64,000 nt of DNA from G965205255 sp965205255 (GTDB lineage: Bacteria; Pseudomonadota; Gammaproteobacteria; Pseudomonadales; Endozoicomonadaceae), in contig OZ242051.1 of the NCBI GenBank assembly GCA_965205255.1, positions 1,302,001 to 1,366,000 on the forward strand, in the 5' to 3' direction. Under the pieces are notes generated by a model, which was not told the origin of the DNA, did no database searches, and saw only the letters and a program-made list of their open reading frames with translations. Every line of letters starts with the position of its first letter. Positions within the stretch are counted from its first letter, which is position 1. Positions 6,783 to 14,352 of this stretch are shown in pieces. Both the position numbers and the translations under genes were made by a program.

Positions 6783-8270
6783 ATGATAGAGCTAACAGTG
6801 AGCAGAAAACGTCTCAGTTCTTATAGTTTGGATGATGACACAGCTCAGAGTAAAAACATAAAATACAATGGTGTTCATATAACCAAGTTGCCACCGGAAC
6901 TGATAGCCAAATTCTTTTCTTATCTAGACAACTTAAATGATCTTTCTGCTTGTATGTGCGTCAACCTGCGCTGGAGAGAAATTATTGTCAAGCATCATGT
7001 TCGCCCCTTCTATCGTAGCTGTCACCCATTGGAGCCTTTCCCCTATCAACAAGAAAAAGCAGTTGAACACTACAATTCGTCAATCCGGAATTGGCTGAAC
7101 CGTTTTAGCAATGAGGGTAAAAGGTTGGTAAAACAATTAGATGACCTTACAGAAAGTAGTTACTTTGCTGATACATTATTCTTTTCAATTGCCGCAACTT
7201 TAACTAGCGCAAAATCTTTTCTCTGCAATATTAGGTTTACTTATACGCATGATGGTCCCGTTTGGAATGTCAGCTTTAGCCCCAACGTGAAATCCTTTGT
7301 GGCAGCTTCAAATGATGGCACAGCACGAAACTGCGGGCTTAAGGGCTACTCTGAATCAATCATTCACCATGGTTTTATGACGCAAGTGAAAAATGCCAGC
7401 TTTAGTCCCAACGGGGACTACGTTGTGACAGCCTCTGCAGATAAAACCGCCAAAGTCTCGAGGGTTGTTGACTGGAAATGTGGGCCAAAAACCTCTCTTT
7501 TGCATTCTGGCCGCGTAAACAATGCCAGTTTTAGCCCTGATAGCAAGCACATTATTACAGCCTCTAAAGATAAAACCGCCAAAATCTGGGGGCTTGTTGA
7601 CGGGGAATGGAAGGAAGAAGATTCTCTGATACATGCTGATGAGGTACACAATGCCAGCTTCAGTCCCGACGGAAAACACGTTGTTACAGCCTCTGAGGAT
7701 AAAACCGCCAAAATCTGGGAACTTGTTGCCGGAAAGTGCCAGGAAAAGGCTTCGACCTTACATTGTAGTCGGGTAAGGAATGCCAGCTTCAGCCCCAATG
7801 GAAAACTCGTTGTTACAGCCTCTGATGATGGAACTGCGCAAATCTTGAGGATTTTGGACGGGGAATGGCAGCAAGAAGAGGTTATCAAGCATTCTTGTTG
7901 GATAGTGAATGCCAGCGTTAGCCCCGATAGCAAGCACATTGTTACAGCCTCTAAGGATAAAACGGCCAAAATCTGGGGGCTTGTTGACGGGCAATGGCAA
8001 GAAAAAGCTACCCTCCGACATTCTGAAGGGCTAAATAATGCCAGCTTCAGTCCCGACGGAAAACACGTTGTTACAGCCTCTGAGGATAAAACCGCCAAAA
8101 TCTGGGGGCTTGTTGACGGGCAGTGGCAGGAGAAAGGTATCCTCCGGCATTCTGGACGGGTAAATAATGCTATTTTCAGCCCCGACGACACACTCGTTGT
8201 GACAGCCTCACATGATAAAACGGCAAAAGTCTGGCTGTTGTTCAGTGAGGAAAATGACGATGCGTCCTGA
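6783..8270 (+). CDS. F-box and WD40-repeat protein
   Basis: 495 residues. Residues about 31-75 (ITKLPPELIAKFFSYLDN then ACMCVNLRWREIIV) form a recognisable F-box, the eukaryotic module that binds Skp1 in SCF ubiquitin ligases. Residues about 155-490 contain eight WD40-type repeats of about 42 residues with the core NASFSPDGKHVVTASEDKTA and KIW ends, enough for a beta propeller. Repeats 3, 4, 7 and 8 are close copies even as DNA, suggesting recent internal amplification. There is no signal peptide. It reads opposite to the array and begins 70 bases from the IS3 end. The architecture is like a secreted host-directed effector; this is inference from domains. Confidence 0.85.
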   Translation: MIELTVSRKRLSSYSLDDDTAQSKNIKYNGVHITKLPPELIAKFFSYLDNLNDLSACMCVNLRWREIIVKHHVRPFYRSCHPLEPFPYQQEKAVEHYNSSIRNWLNRFSNEGKRLVKQLDDLTESSYFADTLFFSIAATLTSAKSFLCNIRFTYTHDGPVWNVSFSPNVKSFVAASNDGTARNCGLKGYSESIIHHGFMTQVKNASFSPNGDYVVTASADKTAKVSRVVDWKCGPKTSLLHSGRVNNASFSPDSKHIITASKDKTAKIWGLVDGEWKEEDSLIHADEVHNASFSPDGKHVVTASEDKTAKIWELVAGKCQEKASTLHCSRVRNASFSPNGKLVVTASDDGTAQILRILDGEWQQEEVIKHSCWIVNASVSPDSKHIVTASKDKTAKIWGLVDGQWQEKATLRHSEGLNNASFSPDGKHVVTASEDKTAKIWGLVDGQWQEKGILRHSGRVNNAIFSPDDTLVVTASHDKTAKVWLLFSEENDDAS

Positions 8271-8272
8271 AT

Positions 8273-8327
8273 ACATAACACTTGGTTCAGGTGCTCCGTA
8301 GGCGTCACTTGGACCCACTTGTTATAC
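8273..8327 (-). other. attC site 10
   Basis: acataac...gttatac boxes; the last codons and TGA stop (8305-8307) of the Thg1-like gene lie inside it. Confidence 0.86.
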
Positions 8328-9114
8328 GATTTTTTTCGATGACCCAGTTGTTAAAATTGTTTATCAATGGGAAGCTTTGATCAGAGAATTCACTTAGAGT
8401 ATTGAATTTATATTCGCATAACTCTCCCGTCTCATTTGGTATAAATAAACGAGGGTATTTTGCTATATGCGATTGCTCTCTATCAAGATCTCTTTTATTA
8501 ATTTCATTTTTTACAAAGTCAATATTGTTGTAGTTATCCTTGTGATAGATGTCATCACTAGATAGACCATTGATTCTCAGTAATTTTGTAGATGTGTTTC
8601 TTATATAGACTGCGTATCTTGTTTTGAGATAGGAGACCACTTCTTCAATACTTTTCAGGACTATAGGTCTTCCATCGAAAGCGCCTGAGAATCTTGGTGT
8701 TTTTTTAGATTGAAAAGCCCTAAAGCCATTACTAGTAAAGAACGATGAGAAAGTGGAAGCAAGCGTTGTAACTATTTTAAAGATTCTGTTTTTATAATAA
8801 TTTTCTTGTGTATTAAATATCAGAGAGACCTCATCTGAACATACTAGGATACATAAAAATGTATTTTGTGCATTAGAAGGCGACTTTCTCCTAATTACAT
8901 CATATGTGTTCTGAATCGTAGCCCGCATCAAATTATCAAAATGACCATTACTGATGCTTTCTTTCAAATATTTTTTACTTAATCCAATGCCATCAATTCT
9001 TGTACATAAAAAATTATTTGCTGGGTTTGCTGTAAGAGTTTCTGACTCAGCCTCAATTTCTTTAAATCTTTCAGAAAGGCCACAGTAATGTTCTAATTGT
9101 TCTAAATCTTCCAT
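8305..9114 (-). CDS. Thg1-like protein (putative 3'-5' nucleotidyltransferase)
   Basis: 269 residues laid out like the Thg1/TLP family. The N-terminal region is followed by FLCTRIDGIGLSKKYL (family RxDGxxF, first metal Asp). Then come CILVCSDEVSLIFN (family SDE, second metal acid), an Arg/Lys-rich helix plus SS/T-rich stretch (RIFKIVTTLASTFSSFF) like the family's RKxxSxxAS, and VVSYLKTRYAVYIRNTSTKL like its YLxWRQxDxxxN. Thg1-like proteins add nucleotides in the 3'-5' direction to tRNA 5' ends; bacterial members usually repair truncated tRNAs. Sequence identity is clearly low, so the substrate is open. It is a single-gene cassette in the usual orientation. Confidence 0.7.
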   Translation of the reverse strand: MEDLEQLEHYCGLSERFKEIEAESETLTANPANNFLCTRIDGIGLSKKYLKESISNGHFDNLMRATIQNTYDVIRRKSPSNAQNTFLCILVCSDEVSLIFNTQENYYKNRIFKIVTTLASTFSSFFTSNGFRAFQSKKTPRFSGAFDGRPIVLKSIEEVVSYLKTRYAVYIRNTSTKLLRINGLSSDDIYHKDNYNNIDFVKNEINKRDLDREQSHIAKYPRLFIPNETGELCEYKFNTLSEFSDQSFPLINNFNNWVIEKNRITSGSK

Positions 9115-9138
9115 GTTTTACTCGATATTGATTAAACC

Positions 9139-9195
9139 GTATAACGCCAAATTCAGCGGCTGCCGAAAGCAGTCCACTGGAATTTTTTGTTAGGT
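9139..9195 (-). other. attC site 11
   Basis: gtataac...gttaggt boxes, with the interior nearly identical to the site at 5361. Confidence 0.88.
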
Positions 9196-10254
9196 TCTGT
9201 CCTCGCTATATGAAAGAAATAGTTTTGCACCAGCTTGTTGAGCAGTTGTTATTTCTGAACATGAGCACGCATCTGTTATGTTTGGATTATTCCATATGGT
9301 CGGAAATAAGCCAATTTGTAATCTCATTAGGTTTGTTAGGATGGTTGTTATTGTTCTACAGTTTCCATCTTGAAAAGGATGTATTCTTTGAATATGCTTT
9401 ATGCATTCTGAAATGGAAGATTCTTTCTCTTGAGTAGTTGTGTCCGTATTTTCTAATGCCTTATAGCAAGTTTCTAGTATGTCATTAATTATTTTTTCGA
9501 TTTTTTCTTTTCCAGATAATAAACCAAACCTTAAATATATTACATCGTCTCCAACCATCGCTTGGTATTGATATAATTTATGTTTATAGAGTGACTTGCC
9601 ATATAATTCATCTATTTTATCAGATTCCATGATTAATTCTTTAGCTCCATCATGAGAAAAGTTTCCAAGTTCTGAGAGACACCAAATACTAGGGTCATAG
9701 GTAGGCTCATGATCTCTAAATCCTTTCTCATGGGTAATGTATTTTTTTTCCAATGAATGATACTCGTGCACTCCATTTGTAGCCCTGTCATGAATTTCAA
9801 CTAATACTTGGGCATCAACTTTTTTTCTTGTTTTTATTAGTTTGATACCATATCTGAAACCTCTATAACACCCACTAAGATACCCAGGCTCTTTAATCTC
9901 AAATCCGAATTTTCCTTTTACCGGATGATCTATTCCATCTATAAACAACCTCCATAATTGATCTGATGGGAAACTATCAAATTGGGCGATATTTTTAATT
10001 TCATCAACAAGTAAAGACTCTTCTTTGGATATGTCTTCTTTATCTATCATGCTGTAGATAATACGCTCATCAATTCTTGTTTTTTTTATTTGGCTGATTA
10101 GTTTTTGATCGTCTGAATAGGGTTCTACTTCTATTTTTTTTGCTCTTTTTCCTGAAATACCTACCTCTTTAGTGCTATCTTTTGACTCACTTTCAACTAC
10201 CTTAGACTCAGTTTTAGTTTTTAGAGAACTATTATTCTTCCTTGGTATATCCAT
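9190..10254 (-). CDS. Fic-domain protein
   Basis: 354 residues. The Fic motif IHPFQDGNCRT (HxFx[D/E]GNxR, catalytic His) is near residue 285, followed by a helix. Fic enzymes AMPylate or otherwise modify target proteins. The N-terminal 80 residues are Lys/Glu/Ser-rich and low complexity (TKTESKVVESESKDSTKEVG), as in secreted or linker segments. I see no clear inhibitory S/TxxxE(G/N) helix, so regulation is uncertain. Its stop lies in the attC. A second, truncated copy of its 3' end is at 5418-5524. Confidence 0.85.
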   Translation of the reverse strand: MDIPRKNNSSLKTKTESKVVESESKDSTKEVGISGKRAKKIEVEPYSDDQKLISQIKKTRIDERIIYSMIDKEDISKEESLLVDEIKNIAQFDSFPSDQLWRLFIDGIDHPVKGKFGFEIKEPGYLSGCYRGFRYGIKLIKTRKKVDAQVLVEIHDRATNGVHEYHSLEKKYITHEKGFRDHEPTYDPSIWCLSELGNFSHDGAKELIMESDKIDELYGKSLYKHKLYQYQAMVGDDVIYLRFGLLSGKEKIEKIINDILETCYKALENTDTTTQEKESSISECIKHIQRIHPFQDGNCRTITTILTNLMRLQIGLFPTIWNNPNITDACSCSEITTAQQAGAKLFLSYSEDRT

Positions 10255-10279
10255 TATAATCTCCGATGATTATTAAAGA

Positions 10280-10346
10280 ACCTAACGCCTCTATAACCGG
10301 TTGGCAAAGCGCAGCTTTGACGATCCGGTTGATTGCCTTGTTATAT
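10280..10346 (-). other. attC site 12
   Basis: acctaac...gttatat boxes; nearly the same as the attC at 4348. Confidence 0.88.
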
Positions 10347-10726
10347 CATTCATTTAACCAAGCTATAGCATCACTTTCATTGTCAAAAAATTTGATATCT
10401 CCAGCAATAAACCAGCCACCAATTTTAGCAGCAAATTCTTGCCATTTTTTATTTCCATATATAGAGACTCGTTCAAATTTATTACCATGCTTTAACCCAA
10501 TTTTAAAATCATCCCATGCAGCTCTAGCTTCCCAGCCTTCTAGGTCCGTTCCATCAATAAGAACTTTAACTTTAGGTGATTTAACTTCCGATAATGCTGA
10601 ATCTATGATCGGAGTTATAATTTTGTAATCTTCATGGGTTAGTTTCCCTTGAGCTTTTAAAGAAAGAAAAAACTCATTTTCCATTCGTTCCATACCTATA
10701 GATAAACCATGTCGCTTAATTTCCAT
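10346..10726 (-). CDS. SpoIIAA-like (STAS/CRAL-TRIO fold) protein
   Basis: 126 residues of the SpoIIAA-like family (PF11964 type). VKVLIDGTDLEGWEARAAWD with a following FKIGLKHGNKFERVSIYGN, then WFIAGDIKFFDNESDAIAWL, follows the usual strand-helix pattern and length of the family. Its role is generally unknown, with lipid or small-ligand binding proposed for the fold. It is a single-gene cassette. The 3' end of this gene recurs in the chimeric cassette at 4415. Confidence 0.78.
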   Translation of the reverse strand: MEIKRHGLSIGMERMENEFFLSLKAQGKLTHEDYKIITPIIDSALSEVKSPKVKVLIDGTDLEGWEARAAWDDFKIGLKHGNKFERVSIYGNKKWQEFAAKIGGWFIAGDIKFFDNESDAIAWLNE

Positions 10727-10743
10727 AATGATCTCCGGTTTAG

Positions 10744-10802
10744 ATATAACGCCGCCTTAAGCCGCGTGCTGAAGGTGCGTCGGATTGAAGGCTTTGTTAT
10801 GT
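10744..10802 (-). other. attC site 13
   Basis: atataac...gttatgt boxes with the core gccttaagccgcgtgctgaa / gcgtcggattgaaggc. Confidence 0.87.
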
Positions 10803-10808
10803 GCGCTC

Positions 10809-11291
10809 TTATTTGTTAGCAAATTCAATCAGTGGCTGGCCTTGCAAACGATAGCCAATCCACTCACTTTGTGGCTTTGCACCAATGGATTCATAGAAGT
10901 TGATAGCTGGTTCGTTCCAATCTAGGACACTCCATTCGAACCTTCCACAGTTATTTTTGACTGCTATTTGAGCTAAAGATTTAAGAAGTTTTTTTCCAGC
11001 ACCACAACCACGAAACTCAGGACTTACATATAAATCTTCAAGGTATAGCCCATTCTTACCAAGCCATGTTGAGAAGTTTAAAAAATATACAGCAAACCCT
11101 ATTGGCTTATTATCTGAAAGGATAATTAAAGCTTCCGTTGTTGTGTTTTCATCAAACAGGTTTACCTCTATGTCTTCGATTGTGGCTGAAACTTCATCTA
11201 GAGCCTTTTCGTATGTTGCAAGCTCTTTCACAAAGTGCAGGATAAGACCAGAATCATTAATAGTGGCTTTTCTAATTGCTACTTCTGACAC
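10809..11291 (-). CDS. GNAT acetyltransferase, diamine/SSAT-like
   Basis: 160 residues covering one GNAT domain. LYLEDLYVSPEFRGCGAGKK contains the acetyl-CoA loop (R/Q-x-x-G-x-G/A type), and RFEWSVLDWNEPAINFYESI is the C-terminal signature of spermidine/spermine N1-acetyltransferase-like members. The family acetylates polyamines or small amines with acetyl-CoA in the cytosol. It is a single-gene cassette between attC sites 13 and 14. Confidence 0.85.
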   Translation of the reverse strand: MSEVAIRKATINDSGLILHFVKELATYEKALDEVSATIEDIEVNLFDENTTTEALIILSDNKPIGFAVYFLNFSTWLGKNGLYLEDLYVSPEFRGCGAGKKLLKSLAQIAVKNNCGRFEWSVLDWNEPAINFYESIGAKPQSEWIGYRLQGQPLIEFANK

Positions 11292-11317
11292 TTACATCTC
11301 CGATTGTTTTTATGAGC

Positions 11318-11388
11318 ACATAATGCCGCATTTGCGGCTGGTTTGGAGCGCAGCGGAAAACCAGTCCGACAACATGCGCTTGTTAAGT
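11318..11388 (-). other. attC site 14
   Basis: acataat...gttaagt boxes around gccgcatttgcggctggttt / aaaaccagtccgacaacatg. Its right three quarters recur in the truncated attC at 20742. Confidence 0.86.
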
Positions 11389-12321
11389 TTTGTTTTTGGC
11401 AACAAGCTCTTTAATCCTTTTTATTACGTACTGAGAGAATAGCGGGTGCGCAATCACTGTATCAAATCGCCCCCTTCCATCGTAAGCTTGCAGCGCTAAC
11501 GAGCATAACTCAGATTCTGACTTATCTTTATTTGAGTTATATTTGGAGGGAAGAATTGCATTAATACTAGGTAGCAAATCTTTACTATTGGTCTCTTCAA
11601 GAATCTGATTTAATACATGGCGCCACGGCCGGGGATCAGACTCAGTAAATTCATCACATGAAAATACCCATGTTTGATATGTTCTGTCACCAAGTCTGAA
11701 ACGTTCCTCTACTTTTGAGGTTGAAAACACGCTCTCTTCATCAACTTTTCTTCCGATCAGTGAAACGCTAGTTGGTGAACTGCCAGACCGATAATAATCA
11801 ATAATTTCCCCTTCACTATCTAGCTCCGCACAAATAATTGGTAGCTCAATGGTGTTGAATATTTTTATTAAAGCTGCATCTCTTGACGCCCCTGAATCAT
11901 CCAGTATGGAGCTAATAAGCTTCTCAACAGAGGCGAGTTCACTCTCCTTCTCAATTATCCAGCTACTAGGAAGCAATAGCTCGGCAGCAAACTGGTTAGC
12001 TTCCAACTCCATTCTTCGATACTCTTCGTTGGCCTCTACTTTAAGAGGGTGGGAGACTATCGTTCCTGTGTGCCATGGAATAATAATATGGCCTAACTCA
12101 TGAGCAAGAGTGAATTTCCTTCTTGTTTCAGGTGAATCAGAATTAATTAAAACCTGAGGTTTTTTCTCTCCACCAATTCCAATAGTTACACCATCCGCAT
12201 CAAGAGGGAAATGATGCTGCTCTACAGTGGCATACTTTAAAACGAGAGCCTCCAGATCATAGGGAGGCCTTAAGTCATGCCTTGTCAGTAGTCTGGCTGC
12301 CATCTTCTCAACAGGAACCAC
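11383..12321 (-). CDS. ImmA/IrrE-type metallopeptidase
   Basis: 312 residues. The zinc motif LAHELGHIIIPWH (HExxH) is near residue 93 with a downstream glutamate helix (RRMELEANQFAAELLLP) typical of ImmA/IrrE (COG2856). Such peptidases cleave repressors in phage, ICE and toxin-antitoxin systems; here no XRE domain is fused. The 170-residue C-terminal half is not recognised. It is the last gene of a three-gene cassette, its start directly abutting the stop of the upstream 102-codon gene, which points to translational coupling. The stop lies in the attC. Confidence 0.87.
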   Translation of the reverse strand: MVPVEKMAARLLTRHDLRPPYDLEALVLKYATVEQHHFPLDADGVTIGIGGEKKPQVLINSDSPETRRKFTLAHELGHIIIPWHTGTIVSHPLKVEANEEYRRMELEANQFAAELLLPSSWIIEKESELASVEKLISSILDDSGASRDAALIKIFNTIELPIICAELDSEGEIIDYYRSGSSPTSVSLIGRKVDEESVFSTSKVEERFRLGDRTYQTWVFSCDEFTESDPRPWRHVLNQILEETNSKDLLPSINAILPSKYNSNKDKSESELCSLALQAYDGRGRFDTVIAHPLFSQYVIKRIKELVAKNKT

Positions 12322-12629
12322 TAAATTTTACCTATTAATTTCAGCCATGATTCCATGCGTTGAGCTTCGTCGGCAGTCTCGGCTCTAGCTGCAAGTGCTA
12401 ATCGCTTTTGATTTAGCTCTACATCAAATGAGGTTCCATTATTCCTAGCTGACAGAATAAATGGGAGAATTGATGGTCGTGTTGCCCACACTGAATATTC
12501 TTCCCAGCTCATACCTAAGTATTCATGTAACTCTAAAGTTGTTTCATCATCCTCATGCCAGCTATCTACGAAGCTATCAATTTCATCTTCTAGAACGTCG
12601 CCACTAAGGCATAAATCTATAAAGCTCAT
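12321..12629 (-). CDS. Small acidic protein, putative middle gene of a toxin-antitoxin cassette
   Basis: 102 residues, strongly acidic in the first half (EDEIDSFVDSWHEDDETTLE), then LHEYLGMSWEEYSVW, a motif I associate with uncharacterised genes next to ImmA/IrrE peptidases. It sits between the colicin E3-type domain protein and the peptidase with gaps of about 9 and 0 bases. Acidity and position suggest an antitoxin or immunity protein (colicin E3 immunity proteins are also small and acidic), but there is no clear similarity to Im3. Confidence 0.65.
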   Translation of the reverse strand: MSFIDLCLSGDVLEDEIDSFVDSWHEDDETTLELHEYLGMSWEEYSVWATRPSILPFILSARNNGTSFDVELNQKRLALAARAETADEAQRMESWLKLIGKI

Positions 12630-12638
12630 TTTAACCTC

Positions 12639-12878
12639 CTAGTTTTGCTTACTTATTCTACGCCCTTTAACAGGCGGTTTTATTAAGACTCCCGTTTGAG
12701 GCCAAGCAGTTCCCAAATGACGTCCACTTTTTTTGAAAACTTCCAATTCACCATGCATAGAGTCCCATGTATAGTAAATATTCTCTGAATCATCTTTAAA
12801 TACTTTTCTTCCGCTCTCTATCCCTGAAACTCTAAAGTTGTCCAAGATAGAGGGCTTAGGTATTGGTAGCCCGCCCAA
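12639..12878 (-). CDS. Standalone colicin E3-type rRNase domain
   Basis: 79 residues matching almost only the cytotoxic domain of colicin E3/cloacin. YYTWDSMHGELEVF aligns with colicin E3 YEWDSQHGELEGY, which carries the catalytic Asp, His and Glu. It is followed by SGRHLGTAWPQTGVLIKP, like DGQHLGSFDPKTGNQLKG, and a basic tail (KGRRISKQN). Colicin E3 cleaves 16S rRNA in the decoding centre. The translocation and receptor domains are absent, so it should act inside the producing cell, as a toxin of a toxin-antitoxin unit. It is the first gene of a three-gene cassette. Confidence 0.82.
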   Translation of the reverse strand: MGGLPIPKPSILDNFRVSGIESGRKVFKDDSENIYYTWDSMHGELEVFKKSGRHLGTAWPQTGVLIKPPVKGRRISKQN

Positions 12879-12900
12879 TTTAGTACTCCTTACTTTAGAA

Positions 12901-12987
12901 ACTTAACGCCTAGTTCAGCCGCGCCGCCGACGGCGGCGGCGGGTGGAGAGGCGAAGCTCCGGAACGAACTGGAGCCATTTGTTACAT
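12901..12987 (-). other. attC site 15
   Basis: acttaac...gttacat boxes, 87 nt, with a very GC-rich core (cgccgccgacggcggcggcg). Confidence 0.85.
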
Positions 12988-12988
12988 T

Positions 12989-13729
12989 TCATTGCCCAAA
13001 AATCAGCTTCTTGACTCCTGTTAATAAAAGATCTTTACCTTCTTTGCTCTTGGCAAACTTTACACAAAAGTCAACAAGCTTATTCTTGGCAACTTTTGCC
13101 CAAATGCCTTTTGGCATACTTTTAGCGGATGATTTGAGTAAATCTAACTCTGAGCGTAAATTGCTAACAGCTTCCTCTGTGATTTGATTTTTCTCCTTGA
13201 GTTGTTCAAAGTTCGCGAGAATTGTATCAAATTTATCGTTTAATGCCGCTAACTCTTCATCTGTTGCAATAGAGTTCTCATCTGGAATATCTGAAGAAAG
13301 TTGTTCTTCAAGATTTTTCCTAAACTCCTCAAATGATGAGTCACTTATATTTGTTAGAGTGATTTCTCTAAATATATTATCACACCAGCTTCTAATTTCG
13401 CTTGAAGCACTACCAATATCATACAATTCTATTTTATCAGTTTTTTTATATTTCCCAGGAGAGTAAGCTGCGTATTCTACAGTTCTCTTGTTTTTCTGCT
13501 CTCTGGTTCCAATACCAAGTGTAATTCTATCTTTCTCTGTTATGATATCGTACTCAATTTCTTCTGAGAGCTTGAAAGAAAAAGAATCATCATATTTAAA
13601 AGTGATCGTAACTAATGCACTACCACTGCTAGGAAACGAAAAATCAAAATCAGATGCTGAGAATCTTGTTATTTCAAATTCAGTTTTCAAATTATCAATA
13701 AAGCTTTTGTTTAATCGTGCCATATGCAC
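12989..13729 (-). CDS. Unknown protein with coiled-coil C-terminus
   Basis: 246 residues. Residues 1-110 look like a beta-rich domain (alternating strands such as ALVTITFKYDDSFSFKL). Residues about 150-205 form a predicted coiled coil (TILANFEQLKEKNQITEEAV), and the end is basic (KSKEGKDLLLTGVKKLIFGQ). There is no signal peptide or membrane segment. The start may be at 13729 or two codons later. It is a single-gene cassette. I recognise no family. Confidence 0.55.
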   Translation of the reverse strand: MHMARLNKSFIDNLKTEFEITRFSASDFDFSFPSSGSALVTITFKYDDSFSFKLSEEIEYDIITEKDRITLGIGTREQKNKRTVEYAAYSPGKYKKTDKIELYDIGSASSEIRSWCDNIFREITLTNISDSSFEEFRKNLEEQLSSDIPDENSIATDEELAALNDKFDTILANFEQLKEKNQITEEAVSNLRSELDLLKSSAKSMPKGIWAKVAKNKLVDFCVKFAKSKEGKDLLLTGVKKLIFGQ

Positions 13730-13743
13730 TAACTCTCCTTGAA

Positions 13744-13830
13744 ATGTAACGCATTGATCTGCGGCCGTAGCGAAGCGGAGGTCCGGTGTAGGCCCGCAGG
13801 GCCGGAACGAACAGCATCAACTTGTTACAT
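13744..13830 (-). other. attC site 16
   Basis: atgtaac...gttacat boxes, 87 nt, containing gcggccgtagcgaagcgg and ggcccgcagggcc sub-hairpins. Confidence 0.85.
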
Positions 13831-13832
13831 TT

Positions 13833-14261
13833 TTACGTGAGACTAATTTTTATCATTAATGCTAATGTGGCAGAGGCTACACCAACAACCACACTTGTCA
13901 CCATAGTGATTACTCTATCTAATCTTTTACTGCGTAGCTCTGCAAAATAGAAATCAGCTTTCGCTGTAGCCCGGAATTTCAACGTAAGATCTTTTTCACC
14001 TCTGGTATTTTGATACTGCCCCACACTCTTTAGGCCTTTTGCTTTTGCATAAAATATAGATGCTAAAGTGTGCAAATCATCAATTGGTCCGTCACTCATA
14101 GTCCAAGTATGATCGAGATACCCTGAGGTACATAAATAAACAAGTGGGAAAACATCTCGGTAGTCATTAAACGTTTCTGGCATGAGAGGAATGAGATCAC
14201 CCAGTTTGGCCTCTCTCTCCATGCTGATTACCTTTAACAAATAATGGCTTGGTAGTTTCAT
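13833..14261 (-). CDS. Tail-anchored small protein, unknown
   Basis: 142 residues. It is soluble for about 115 residues, with one C-terminal membrane segment (VITMVTSVVVGVASATLALM) preceded by a basic stretch (ELRSKRLDR), so it may be tail-anchored with the N-terminus in the cytoplasm. No family is recognised. It is a single-gene cassette between attC sites 16 and 17 on the usual strand. Confidence 0.55.
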   Translation of the reverse strand: MKLPSHYLLKVISMEREAKLGDLIPLMPETFNDYRDVFPLVYLCTSGYLDHTWTMSDGPIDDLHTLASIFYAKAKGLKSVGQYQNTRGEKDLTLKFRATAKADFYFAELRSKRLDRVITMVTSVVVGVASATLALMIKISLT

Positions 14262-14293
14262 ATTTATTTTTTGTGGCTATTTAGAGTTTTCAA

Positions 14294-14350
14294 ATGTAAC
14301 GCCCCCATCATGCGCCGTCGAAAGCGGTCGCATGGATGGGCTTGTTATGC
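14294..14350 (-). other. attC site 17
   Basis: atgtaac...gttatgc boxes with cccccatcatgcgcc / gcatggatggg arms. Confidence 0.87.
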
Positions 14351-14352
14351 GA

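Noticed and set aside
7356..8308. Long open frames on the minus strand opposite the WD40 gene
   Set aside because: They mirror the repeated codon pattern of the plus-strand repeats and have no family resemblance or start signals.
9210..9437. 75-codon plus-strand frame
   Set aside because: Antisense to the Fic gene; no ribosome site or family.
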